Source: Panagrolaimus kolymaensis (Eukaryota; Nematoda; Chromadorea; Rhabditida; Panagrolaimidae). Taken from it: 64,000 nt of DNA. Under the pieces are notes generated by a model, which was given only the letters and a program-made list of their open reading frames with translations, did no database searches and was not told where the DNA came from. The stretch is taken from positions 1,240,001-1,304,000 of the forward strand of contig JAJQJQ010000004.1 in NCBI GenBank assembly GCA_028622995.1, given 5' to 3'. Shown piece after piece: positions 1-11,258 of the stretch (within the stretch, counting starts at the first letter, position 1; the number at the start of each line of letters is the position of its first letter). Position numbers and translations under genes: made by a program.

Positions 1-239
1 GAAGAAATGATTGGAGTCACGAATTTGAGTGTTGTTGATCTTGATGATTTGATCTCCCATCTAAAATATAGCAAATTGTATTAGATTCAAAACAAAAACA
101 ATTTTACCTTTAGCTTCCCTTCAGCAAGAGTACCAGGTTGAACTTTGACGATGACGAGTTTGTCATTTGGCGTTGCACCAAGCGGTTCACCTTCTTCCAT
201 TTGTATTTCAATTTCAAGCAGTTTTCCAGAATCACCCAT
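1..239 (-). CDS. PDZ-domain protein, 3' part cut off by window edge
   Basis: Two exons are visible on the minus strand: 108-239 and 1-60, joined in phase 0 across a 47-nt intron. The ATG at 239 was chosen because the only in-frame codon further upstream that could start is GTG. The N-terminal 45 residues form the first half of a PDZ domain: a beta strand, then [12 protein letters not shown], in which PLGA is the carboxylate-binding loop, then [14 protein letters not shown]. The second exon continues with GDQIIKIN, the usual PDZ strand after the first helix. PDZ domains bind C-terminal peptides. Nematodes have several short proteins of this type, some expressed in sperm, but I cannot assign this one. 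The rest of the gene lies beyond base 1. Confidence 0.75.
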
Positions 240-269
240 ATTTGAAGCAGCGGCAAATTTGATTAACAC

Positions 270-1051
270 GAAAGAGCACGTTGACGATCCGCCGGCGGTC
301 AGTTGAACAAAAAAAAAATGATAATGAATGTCTAAAGAGCTTTTATACTCTATTTACCCTATTTTTATGGAGAAGAATGTTTATGCAAATTTCCGATATC
401 TTTTCTGTGTATTTTTTTTCATTCCTTTTTGGTTACAAGAATCCTAAATTTTTTGGGGAATAAAAAATAATAGCTTGCAGGAAGATAAATGAAAGCTAAA
501 ATTGGTCATTTTTTAAAATAATTTTCTTAAAATCTTTTTCAGAAATAAAATTAAAAATGTTTTGGCTTGAATAAAATGAACAGAGATGTTTTTCTAATTT
601 CTGAATTGTGCTTTTTATGTTTGTTAGCCATTCAGATTCATGCTTCATAAAGACGGTATAATCTTTATAGCGCTTTATTACTGTATTTTTTAACAAAAGA
701 AAAATAATGGATGGCGGCAGTAGCACAAAAAAATAAATGAAACAAATTGCGTAATAATCAAAAAATATAAGACACATACATGATGAAATATTGTATTGTA
801 TGAAAACACAAAATAAATAACAATCAAACATTTTAAGGCTAAAGAAAATGGGAAGAAAACTCGAATCACAATTTAAAACGAACAAAAGCTATACATAGTA
901 TGGAACAAAATATAAAAGCAAAAGGTTTTTATTATTATTAAAACTATTTTAAGTAGGTCTCATTAAAAAATATTTTTAAAAAATCTTTGAGCAAATTTTT
1001 AATATTGTTGTAATTTAAAATATAAAATTGTTTTAAAATTTGTGAGAGATT
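270..1051. other. Intergenic: 5' flank of PDZ gene and 3' flank of unc-112
   Basis: About 780 bases of A/T-rich sequence with no coding signal I can support. The two same-strand genes are about 0.8 kb apart, too far for a typical tight nematode operon. Confidence 0.5.
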
Positions 1052-3515
1052 TTATCCCCATCCACCTGTAAGCCTCATAAAACCTTCTTCATCGAGAGCT
1101 TGCTTATGATCTTTGGATCTCATGGAAACAAAAATATACCCTCCAATAAATTCATGAACAACCTGAAATTGACAAAATTAAATTATGGATATTCTTTGAG
1201 GAACCAATTTAATGCTTTGTTCAATGACAAAAAAATTATGGCTACAGTTATTTAAGCTTCCTCAAAAACTAACCTTGCAATCAGCGCTAAAAGGTTTAAA
1301 ATCAATTTCTTCTTGATCAAATGCCATACGAATATGTCGAATTTCCCAATTAACATGCCATTTCTTCATTTTAGTAAATGGCCATGGTTTTATGCAATCA
1401 CCATTTTCAGAATTAACCAAAAATAATCCTCGATTTGAAACTGCAATAAGTTCAGGTTTGCGTGAACCACGTTCATCAAAGAATTTAACTATGAAATAAT
1501 GTAATCCATGACCTTTAAGGGATTCCCAAGTTCTAATATATTGAAGTTTGGCTTCAACATTTGAAAGATTTTTAATGCTTGAATGAGCATCAGAAATTCG
1601 AGATTGAAGATTTTGTCGAGAACGAGCCCGGCGAACATAATGTTGAGAAACAAATTCTTCAACATTAAAATCATTTGGAAATTGAACAGCTGGCGATCGA
1701 TTTTTTGTATCCGTTCCATTTTGTTGCTCTAAAAGTGGTATATCAAGTTTTTAAAAATGCTAACAATTAAAGAATACTAACTTCCTGATTGCAACATCAA
1801 AGTTCGTTTGAGTGATTCCACTTCGCTATTGTAACTTGCATCAGCCATAGTTTTGCCTCGAGCTGCAAGCTTACAAGCAGCTAACCATTTAGCATATTGT
1901 GGTTCTGAATCACATTTAAGAATTATTTCATTCATTCCATCAGCAGCTGGAACAAGAATTTTAATATGAAATTTTTGTTCAGAAATTTTGACATCTTGTG
2001 TTACTTCACATCCTTTAAGGGAAAAATGGCCAAGAGGTGGACCAGATTGATCTTGAGCTGCATTATAATAACTCAAATAGAGATCACGAAATACAAAATA
2101 TGCACGTTTGAAGTTGTTAAATCCAAGCTTTTTGGGCCTAAAAAATTTGTTTTAATACACAAAGATAGTATATTCACTATTTTTATCAAATTTTTTTTGT
2201 TAGTGTTCTCTCATATAACTTCTTTATCAAAACATACTTTAAAAATTTCAAATATTCTGCCAATTCTGGGACATGAGTTAAATCTTTTCGATTCAAAGCA
2301 GCAGCATCTAAGTTGTGCTCCAATTCATCCAATAACAAATCAACTTCATCTTTATCATCAGCATTTTCTTTTTCATCAGCTCTTTGTAAAGTTGCTTGAA
2401 GTTGTAAAGCACCGAAAAGGTTTGCTTCTTCTTCAGTGTGTTCAAATTCATCCAATAAAATGGACCATTTAGCTTGTTCATAAAGTTGATTAATTCGAAC
2501 TGGATCATATTTGGGATTTAAATCAAAGAAAGACATATATTTAAATCGAAGTTGAACTATTTCACCTTCAGATATTCCTTGTTCCATTAGTGAACGAGCT
2601 GAATCAAGCCATCCTCGATTAATGGCAGCTCTTTCAGTATAATTTTGTGGACGAAAAACGGGTAAATCTTTATTTGGTGCAATTCGAGGTGATTGAACAA
2701 GATTTTCAGCAATGGCTTCACCATCAAGATATTCACCTGTGAATCCACGAGTTGTATCACGTCCCATTACATGGGCATACGCTGCAGGTCCAGGTGACAT
2801 TCCTCGAGGAAGTGTTCCATGTCTGGGAAGAGTACCGATTTCAGATGCATTAAACATATGTCCAGGACCCAAAGTTGCAGATAAAGCGGGTGAGGATTGG
2901 CGGCCATTAACATTCAAAGTTGAATAACGAATAGGTTGAAGGGTTCTAATAGTTCCAGGGCCAACTGATTCTTCACCAACTTTATATGGAACTATTGGAG
3001 CTTCAGTATCAGCATTGGCACCTTTTCGAAGAACATCTGGTGGAATATTTCTCTTAAGTGAAAGTTCTTCTGGATATCGAATTGAAAGTTCTCGACAAAG
3101 TTCTGCTGTTACACGAAATACAGAACATGAAAAATCTAAATTTGCGTCGATAACTTGTAAATCTGGAAGCTGAACTTTGGCGGGTTTATGCATGGGTGTA
3201 AATTCAAGGTAATGAGCTGAAGTAACCCCAATTTGATCCAAAGTTGAACGAGTGTGTTTCAACCATCGGCGTTTATCAGGCCACCATAAAGCATGATCGG
3301 ACCAATCCCTTGAACCTCCTAAAATTATATTATGTTATTATTGTTTTCGAGTGTAATTAATTACCAATAGCATCCACAACTTTAATCATAATTCCACCAA
3401 TATGCATATCACCTCGAGCATAAATTTCTTTGGATAAATTAATATCCGTAACGAAAATACCTAGCTTCCATGTTCCATCATTTGGTTCAATATCATCACT
3501 GATAAGATGAGCCAT
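1052..3515 (-). CDS. unc-112: Kindlin/fermitin UNC-112, integrin activator
   Basis: Five exons (3365-3515, 2238-3318, 1782-2137, 1274-1728, 1052-1162) encode 717 residues, close to the length of C. elegans UNC-112. The N-terminal F0 region shows [17 protein letters not shown] followed by [15 protein letters not shown], a kindlin hallmark. F1 follows, with a low-complexity insert of about residues 150-230. F2 is interrupted by a PH domain at about 400-515 ([15 protein letters not shown]). The F3/PTB-like lobe ends with [22 protein letters not shown]. In the family, kindlins bind beta-integrin tails and recruit ILK/PAT-4 at muscle attachments and adhesion sites. The KKWHVNWEI segment carries Lys-Trp where vertebrate kindlin-2 has Gln-Trp. 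Introns are 46-109 nt. A possible alternative first exon lies at 5019-5061. Confidence 0.95.
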
Positions 3516-6500
3516 TTTGAATGATGGAAATACTTCCTCCTAAGAGGGTACTATAAAAAATTAAAGGACTGTTACCTGAAATAAAGTTAAAAATAAAAAT
3601 CAATTTCGAAGGTTTATAAAATTGGAACGCGATAAAGATATGTATTTATATTCGGTAAATCATAATAATTTTATCGATTGTTTACTTTTTAAAACAAAAT
3701 AATTTTATTTTTCTTCCTCCACCATCTTCTACGTCTACAACAACACCTTCGCTTTTTTTTTCCATCCTTCGTAAAGTAAATGTTGGTGGCTCGATTACAC
3801 ACACGCTTAAGATTTCTCAAATGCCATTGCGATTTCATTTGTTTGCTTTATAGCACCCAAAAAGCTGCATACTCCTTTTCGCTTTGCTGCAAAAAAAAGA
3901 AAATACGACGGCGATACAACAAACTTTTTTTGGTCGGATCAATCTAAAAGAAAGCTCACAATCGAGCTAAAGCAATTGAAGGGAGAAGAGACGAAAGTGA
4001 AAGATATTGGATATGTTTTAGTATAGGGAAAAAAGTTTTTATTACACAACTGTTCTGAAAGCTTTTTTATCCGCGGCATTGAGTCAAAGGCAAAAGCCAT
4101 AATTTGCTGAAAGGTTTTAGAATGAGAGAGCAGCGATGAGCTTCGAAGAAGCAACTGATCGCCTCGCCCCCACAAGAATCAATCAAGGTGGCGGGCAATT
4201 CATTGATGGCGGCCATCGTAGCAGGAATATATAAAAAAATAGTTCAAAATATACTTTTTTTCCTGCAAGTTTTTAAAAAAGGGCAAAAGAATAAACAAAA
4301 ACAATTTTTCAAATGCATGAAGAAAAAAAATAAAAGAAGCAAAAAAAAGATGATTCAAGACTAAAGAAACCCGTAGGGGAAATTTTTCCATCATCAACAA
4401 CAAAAAAAGGAAGCAAGCAATGTGTTAAAAATATTCAACAACTAAAATTGGAGCTTTTTACGACCAAACACACACAAATGTTTTTCTTTTTAACTTGAGA
4501 AGAACATGGAGAAACTTATCATCATTGATAGCTCACTGGAGAATTTGAAAAAAAAATAAAAATACACACTAGAAAATGGGAGCTAATAAAAATTTAGAAA
4601 TATAAAAAAAAAACAATGGCATATTCTTTGACCAATGTCCACCAATTAATTTCTGCAAGAACAAAAATACTAAAAAAAATTTAACCTTTTATTTTTCTTC
4701 TTTACTTTTTTATTTTCTCATTCAACAAGGAGAAAAAAAGAAAAGCGGACATTGAAAATGAACGAACGCGTCGTCACTGTCAAAACCTTCACCGCTGCTG
4801 TTGCAGCAGCAGCATCTCTCATATTTTCATTTTTGCCCTGTCTTTTTTGTCGTCGTCGTCTTCATCGCCTTTTTCTTATTCTTCATCTTATTCATCACTG
4901 TTGTGAGTTTTGGTTGTTGGCTCAATTTTTTTTTGCGCGCAGCATAAAAAGCGACACAGCTTCTATTCTGTTAGATTTTCTTATTTTCGCAAATGATTGA
5001 AACGCGCATAAAAGTTACCAATAGCATCAACTGCTTTAACTTTGTATTTTTGGGTTTTCATTAACTTCGTTCCTTGGCTGTATTTATTTTATTCTAAAAG
5101 GTATTTATTTCATGGGCAATGATCTTCGTATTGGTTCGGGTAAATTTTAGTTAATTCCGTTATTGGCTTGAGCGATAAAAAATTAAATAAAGTTTGTTTT
5201 TGTAAAAATGAAAGGGAAAAAATAAGGGCTTTATTGGACTATTTCACATTGGGCAGCGATAAACTTTATTTATTCAGCATTCCACCAATAACCAAAAAGA
5301 TCAAGTAAAAAAAGAATCAAATTTGCTTCCATTTTCATGGAAGCTTTCCAAAATTTATTAAATTCGAAACCACTTTTTTAAAAAGGGCTTGAAACTTTTA
5401 CGTACCTCAAAAAGGTATATATAATTATACAAAAAAAATAACGGGCCAAAAAGCTTATCTTACCCTAATCTAATAAGAAATTGGGCGAAAAGAAATAGTG
5501 GTCCATACAAAATGAGAAAAATATTTTTCATGAGCAAAATTTGTCGTTTCATTTTTTTAGTTAAAATTTTTTGATAAAAAACTAAAAATACTTATTTTTC
5601 CATGAAAGCCAATGCCTAATAAATAAATAAAGCTTATTAAATATATCGTAGCTATAAACACATAACTTATCATTAATATGATAAACATTCATGAATAAAA
5701 ATGAACCAAAACCAATTTCTTCGTTTTTATGCTTCATTTTTATGTCAAAAGCTTCCTTTTTTATAAGAGTTTTTTGTTGTTGGTTGCAATCATTTTTAAT
5801 GTCGAATTTCATTTATCAAAACCAAAATAGGAAACAAGTAGTAGTAAAAAAATTGAATTATTTAATACCCTTTTTTCTTCTCCATTTCTTTTGCTTCTCT
5901 TTTTTTTTATTTTCCATCTTTGATATTATGTTACTCTTCTTTTTACATTTAAAAGGGTAAAAAAAGTAATAAAGCCTTCATCGACTTTTTTTTATAATCA
6001 AAATATTTTTTTGACAAAGTTACATTCAGCCACCTTTGAATCAAAAAGATAATTTAACGTATGCAAGATGAATGAATCATCGCTCGACGAACGGTTTACA
6101 TTTCTTCGTTTTTACAACTTGAAGCAAAAATTTTTTTTGACAGGAGCTTGCAAGCTTTTTTATGGTTCGATATTTTATTCTTATTTTTTTATTGATAGAA
6201 AAATGGTGTATGAGGTGTTTGCTACCTTTTTAGTACATTTTTTTAATGATAAAGTTAGAATATTAGTGGACTTCAATGTTTGATCTTTCTAACATTCTTG
6301 ATTTTTTCCAATTTTATTTTTAAAAAAATAGAAAATCATGCAATATTCGCTCATCGATTTTTTTCTTTCTCTCTTCTGCTTTACTTGAAAGTTCATCATC
6401 TTCTCATGTTCCCTAAAAATACTGGTCCATTTTTAGTTTCCTTTTTTCATTAAAAATTTTCAAGTACCCTTTAGAGTTTGTTTTTTACTTTAAATAAATA

Positions 6501-8125
6501 ATTAACGGCCCTTAAAAAACTAACAATAAAGCAACAAAAAAATATTTTGAAAAAAAAAATCAAAATTTCTTTTTTTATAAAATAAATTTATTTTTAATTT
6601 TGGTACATTTTCTCATTTCGTTCATCGAAGACCGAACTATAAAACTTTGAGGTAAACATTTATGTGATTTAGATGGGCAACTTAAAGTATGTCATTGTAA
6701 TGTGAGAAATAAGTTTCTATCTCACAAATCCATTATTTTTTGTTAAAATATGGTTAAAAAATATTCTAATCCAAGTTATCCATCCTTCTTTTTGATCATT
6801 GAAACACAAAACCCTAATTATTTTTTTTGTTGAAACTAAAAATAGGTTGCTTTATATTTTTACAAATCCCTTTGCAAAAAATTCTGACATACTGAAAAGT
6901 TTGTTTGTTCCTTTTTTTCTAAACGCTATTATCCGTCCATTACTCTGCTTTCTTTTTTTAAAACAATGCATCAGCACTGATCGATACGAGTTCCATTTCA
7001 TTCTTCTATTTTTAGCTTTTCTCTGTCTCATTTTTTTAACCCAAATTATCTTTCACATTGGCTTATTTTTCAGAAAGAAAAGATGCAAGGAAATGCATGT
7101 TTTTGTTGGTGTTGCTTGTTTCTTTTTTAAACCTGTGTTTGTGTCTTTTTTCTTTTCCGTTGCTTTTAACTTTATAAAGCGAAAGGATAATTGAGGAAGA
7201 ACAACAACTCAAAAAAAGCTTTACTTTCTATGTATGTACATACTTTTATTTTTGGAGTATATAAATATCTCTTGGGAATCCGCCTATTATTTGTTGGCAT
7301 TTATTTTAGAAACAAAAAACTAAATTTGGAAGAAAGCGAAGAAATAATAGGAGGAAAACGAGAGAAAAAATGATTTCAGGAACAACGACGATGACTATTA
7401 GTCAGTCACAAGATATTTGAAACAAGAACACAAAAAGAAAGAGACCTCCGAGCGAGTCTCACAGACGATGATGCTCTTTCTTACTCATCATCATCGATTT
7501 CATTATTTGTATTTCTGTTCTTTCATCTTCTATTTTCATCGATTCTTTATTTTTTTAGTTAATTTATAAGATGCTTTTAGATAATTATTATTATTAATAA
7601 TTAGTAAATTTGCTATTTTATAATCCATCAAAAAATTTTTTTTTTAAATAGAGTTCATTCCAAAATGGAACGCAGCAATAAAACTCGTTTTCTCTGTCCC
7701 GAAGAAGAAGCAACACGCGACCGAACGAACGAACCACTTGAAACATTTTTGTTCGAGAATTTTTTCTTTGCTTGTTTATTTTTTGTTTAAAAAAAATTTG
7801 ATTGAAAGCGTTTCATTCGCATTTTTTTCTTTTCTATTTTTGCGTGCTTTTGTGATATGAATTTCATGCTAATTAATACTCATTTTTAGATTTTTCTCAA
7901 CCGCCACCGTTGTTTGCCTTACATTTTCTTCTACAGCCCTTCATCACGAGGGTTTTTTGATCGATTTGCAACAACGGAATCAACGACGACGAAATTTCAT
8001 TTTGGTGTAAGAAAGTTTTAACGCTTTTGTCTCAACACTAAGAAATTGTACCAAAGAATCAAGTGAATGATTATTTGAACTTTTATATATTCCAACGAAA
8101 TTGTGATTGAAATCGGGTTGTAATC
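3516..8125. other. 4.6-kb intergenic region between divergent unc-112 and DeSI-2 gene
   Basis: Apart from the small unc-112-like exon at 5019-5061, I see only T-rich and A-rich runs and short unconvincing open frames. The region separates two divergently transcribed genes and probably holds both promoters. No tRNA, repeat array or transposon ends were recognised. Confidence 0.5.
5019..5061 (-). CDS. unc-112: Candidate alternative first exon of unc-112
   Basis: ATG at 5061 opens MKTQKYKVKAVDAI and runs into a GT donor with the final base in phase 1, exactly the phase of the main first exon. The last 27 bases through the donor differ from the end of the main exon (3365-3391) at only five positions, giving VKAVDAIG against IKVVDAIG. 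Splicing to exon 2 at 3318 would make a kindlin lacking most of F0. It could also be a decayed duplicate of exon 1. Conservation of both splice phase and donor makes a used exon plausible, but there is no expression evidence. Confidence 0.4.
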
Positions 8126-9293
8126 ATGCCTCCTCGATCTGTGGTAAAATTAAATATTTATGATATGGTAAATCCCTTTCATTAAATAACAGCTTTTTTG
8201 TTATTTTTATCTTTTAGTATTGGGTCAATGATTATGCATCCGTGTTGGGTATTGGTGTATATCATTCTGGTGTCGAAATTCATGGAGTTGAATATGCTTA
8301 TGGTGGACATCCTTTTGAATTTTCTGGTATATTTGAAAATCAACCTGGCGATGCTGAAGAACTTGGAGAAAATTTCAAATTTAAAGAAGCACAAATCTGT
8401 GGTGAAACTGATTTTACTGCATATGAAATAAAGAAGATTATTCAACAACTTGGTGAAGATTATCGTGGTGATAAATACCATTTGATAACAAAAAATTGCA
8501 ATCACTTTTCTCACTTTTTAGTCAAGGTAATAATTTTGATTTGTTATAAGAAATATTTAACCTTTACTTTTCAGATGTTAACGGGTACTGATATTCCACC
8601 ATGGGTCAATCGCTTAGCTTCAATGTCAAACTCAATCCCATTTTTTGAACGCGTTATTCCTCCGGAATGGTTAACTCCAGTTGCATTACAGCAATCGTTA
8701 GATGAAAAGCATAAGAAACCTTCTGAACCTGTGACAATGAATTTTCCTGTTGAAGATGCAAAAGAAGCTTTAGAAGGTCATAACCCAAATACATCTAATA
8801 ATTCATTTAACAGTATGCCACTTACTTTTGTCATATTTTTTAATACTATAAAAGTGTTTTAGTTTCTGGTATGTCAAATGGATCATCAATAAAAAGTCGA
8901 CGATCTTCAAAAGAAGATTCAACTGCTTCATTATTCAATGGCAGCCGATCAACACCAACTTCTGCTCGATCAGCTCCATCAAGTTCTGGTTTATCAAAGT
9001 TATGGAATTCAATTAAAAATATTACAGCTGAGATTCCGGCAACTGTTACATCTGCGCCAAGTACTCCTCCACCAATTCCACCTCCTCCTAAATTCACTCC
9101 AAGAACGAATAATGCAACACCAACTCAAAGATTTATTCCAACAACAACTAACGAAAATGGATCGCTTGCAACGCCTTCAACTTCTGCAACTCAATCAACC
9201 GTTTCAACTGCAACGACAAGCTCATCAGTAACTGACGAACAATTAAATGCTTTAATTGCTAAAACTCCACCTAGTCAAGAAGATTCTCAATAA
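8126..9293 (+). CDS. DESI2: DeSI-2-like PPPDE-domain deSUMOylating/deubiquitinating peptidase
   Basis: Four exons (8126-8167, 8218-8526, 8575-8812, 8863-9293) encode 339 residues. Residues about 7-150 form a PPPDE papain-fold domain closely matching vertebrate DESI2: LNIYDMYWVNDY, GVYHSGVEIHG with the catalytic His at 30, EYAYGGHPFEFSGIF, and KNCNHFSHFL with the catalytic Cys at 108, then the WINRLA-like segment WVNRLASMSNSIPFFERVIPPEWLTP. Family members cleave SUMO or ubiquitin isopeptide bonds in the cytoplasm. The C-terminal 140 residues are Ser/Thr/Pro-rich, low complexity and probably disordered, and make this protein longer than the vertebrate form (about 190 residues). The last intron, 50 nt, splits an Ile codon. 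Confidence 0.92.
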
Positions 9294-10284
9294 ATTTCAA
9301 ACTGTAATGTTGCCTTGTCAAAAAGAAAAAATATATCTTTTGTATTCTGTTTATAAGCATAATCACTTTTATTACTTATTCAAGTTTTTCTTTAATTGTT
9401 ATATCGTTGATTGAAAACCAAAATTAAATACGTGTATTAACTATTTTGTCATTTTTCGTTTGAACAAAATTTGTCCTTTTGCCTTTCTTTGTTAAAAAGC
9501 TTATATGTTTTGCCTTTGTATTTCACACACATATTCTCTGGAAACAATATCATTTTGGCGCTACCTTGAATAAAGTTTTTTTGTAATTCACTAAACTCTT
9601 TGAAACAGAATTGAATTCAAACAGCAATTGATTTTTTAAATACCAAAGTTAATATTTTGGAAGTTTACAACATTCATGGTTTGAGTTTGAAAAGCAGCTG
9701 GCAATGGAAAAAAGGCGCGAAAACTACAGTTCGATAAAATAAAATAATTTGTTTTTGATTTGAATATGAAAAACAATGATGATTAACCTTATTTAAAAAG
9801 ACTTTACAGCAATGTGAAATATCGGTATTGGCAGATGTTTTGTAATCCCAATATTAATGGTGTATGTATGATTTTTTAATTTTTTTCCATTAATGAGTGA
9901 ACTAATAAATAAACTTTTACCTCTTTATTATGAGTTTATTTCCCTTCCTTATTTACCCAGCATAACGAACATAACATACATATTTGCTTAAATGGTGGTT
10001 TAGCTCTCAAGGTTTTTTTCTATCTCTTATTGTTTTGAACATCAACGATTTTGATCGGGGTCATTCTTATCGATCATTTTTATCTGAGCTCTTGAAAAAA
10101 AAGACTAACAGTTTCTCCGTGCTCATCATTTTCTTAAGTTTGTTTTAAAAGTCGACACATCTGCTTTTGATAAGATATCATCCGGTTTCTTGGTTATCAT
10201 TACTATCCAACATATCCTTTCGTTATAATGATTTTAACAATATTTATTATCACTTAAAAATAGATAAATTTTTAGATTTCCCTA
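9294..10284. other. Intergenic: 3' UTR of DeSI-2 gene and upstream of dCMP deaminase
   Basis: About 1 kb of A/T-rich sequence. AATAAA-like poly(A) signals occur around 9330-9450. No coding exon was recognised. Confidence 0.5.
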
Positions 10285-11119
10285 ATGCCACCCGAAGAGC
10301 AACAAAAAGCAGCTGCTGAAACTTCAGCGAAAGAAAATAATAATGATATTACTAAACCACCAACATTTTGTGAAATTGATGAAGCTGTTAAACTTCTCGA
10401 TGAATGCAAGTTAGAGTGAGAAACATTTTTCCCCTTACAATAAATAAGTTCAAATTTTCAGTGAAAAATTAGCAGAAGGTTTTGTTCCCAAACGAAAAAA
10501 TTACATTGGATGGGAAGAAACTTTTATGGGAATGGCTTTGCTTGCAGCTCAACGAAGCAAAGACCCTGTTACTCAAGTTCGCCTTTTATATTCTTTCTCC
10601 TCCAATAACGATGCTGTTTTAGGTTGGCTCAGCAATAGTTGGAACAGACAATATCCTTAATTCCATAGGATATAATGGCATGCCTCGAGGTTGTGAAGAT
10701 GATGATTTTCCTTGGGGTAAACATCCTGATCGGCCATTTCTTAACAAGCACAGTTATGTCTGTCACGCAGAAGAGAATGCAATTCTCAATGCTAAGGACT
10801 CGCTTAAGGGTAATATTCTTTATTCGACTATGTTTCCATGCAATCGATGTGCCAAAATGATAATACAGGTTTCTCATTTATTTCCTGGGATTTTCCAATT
10901 TTTAAGGTGGTTGAATTTTCAGGTTGGCATTACCGAAGTGGTTTATTTAAATAATAAGCATGATGATGATGAAGTTATGGCTGCTAAATTAATGTTTTCT
11001 AAAGCTGGTATTAAAACAAGGTAGTCAAATTTGCGAAATTTTTCTTAAAAGCTTTATAACTAACCTTTTAAAGGAAATTCGTTACTGAAAAGAAGCAAAT
11101 TGTATTGGATTTTGAATAA
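10285..11119 (+). CDS. DCTD: Deoxycytidylate (dCMP) deaminase
   Basis: Five exons (10285-10415, 10462-10576, 10623-10868, 10923-11020, 11074-11119) encode 211 residues. After a roughly 60-residue N-terminal extension the core begins YIGWEETFMGMALLAAQRSKDPVTQVG, typical of the family. The zinc site is complete: His130-Ala-Glu132 (CHAEENAI) with the proton-shuttling Glu, and Cys155 and Cys158 in FPCNRCAKMI. GYNGMPRGCEDD is the conserved nucleotide-binding segment. The enzyme converts dCMP to dUMP, feeding thymidylate synthesis. The second intron starts with an unusual GTTCGC donor. The gene is convergent with the DEAD-box helicase, with 139 bp between stop codons. Confidence 0.93.
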
Positions 11120-11258
11120 CTTGATGCCCTCATGGTTGCTGCACTTCCAAAATATCAAAAAAAACAATTTTTTGGTATATTTTATTATAATAAAAAACAA
11201 CAACAATTAAATAAACTATTCAAAACAAATACATACAATCAAACTTTAACATTTTAAT

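Noticed and set aside
4368..4385. ACCCGTAG, resembling the miR-51/miR-100 seed
   Set aside because: No complementary arm within 100 bases; the 3' half does not match.
4752..5000. 82-codon frame rich in Phe, Leu and Arg
   Set aside because: Made of T- and C-rich low-complexity sequence with no splice context.
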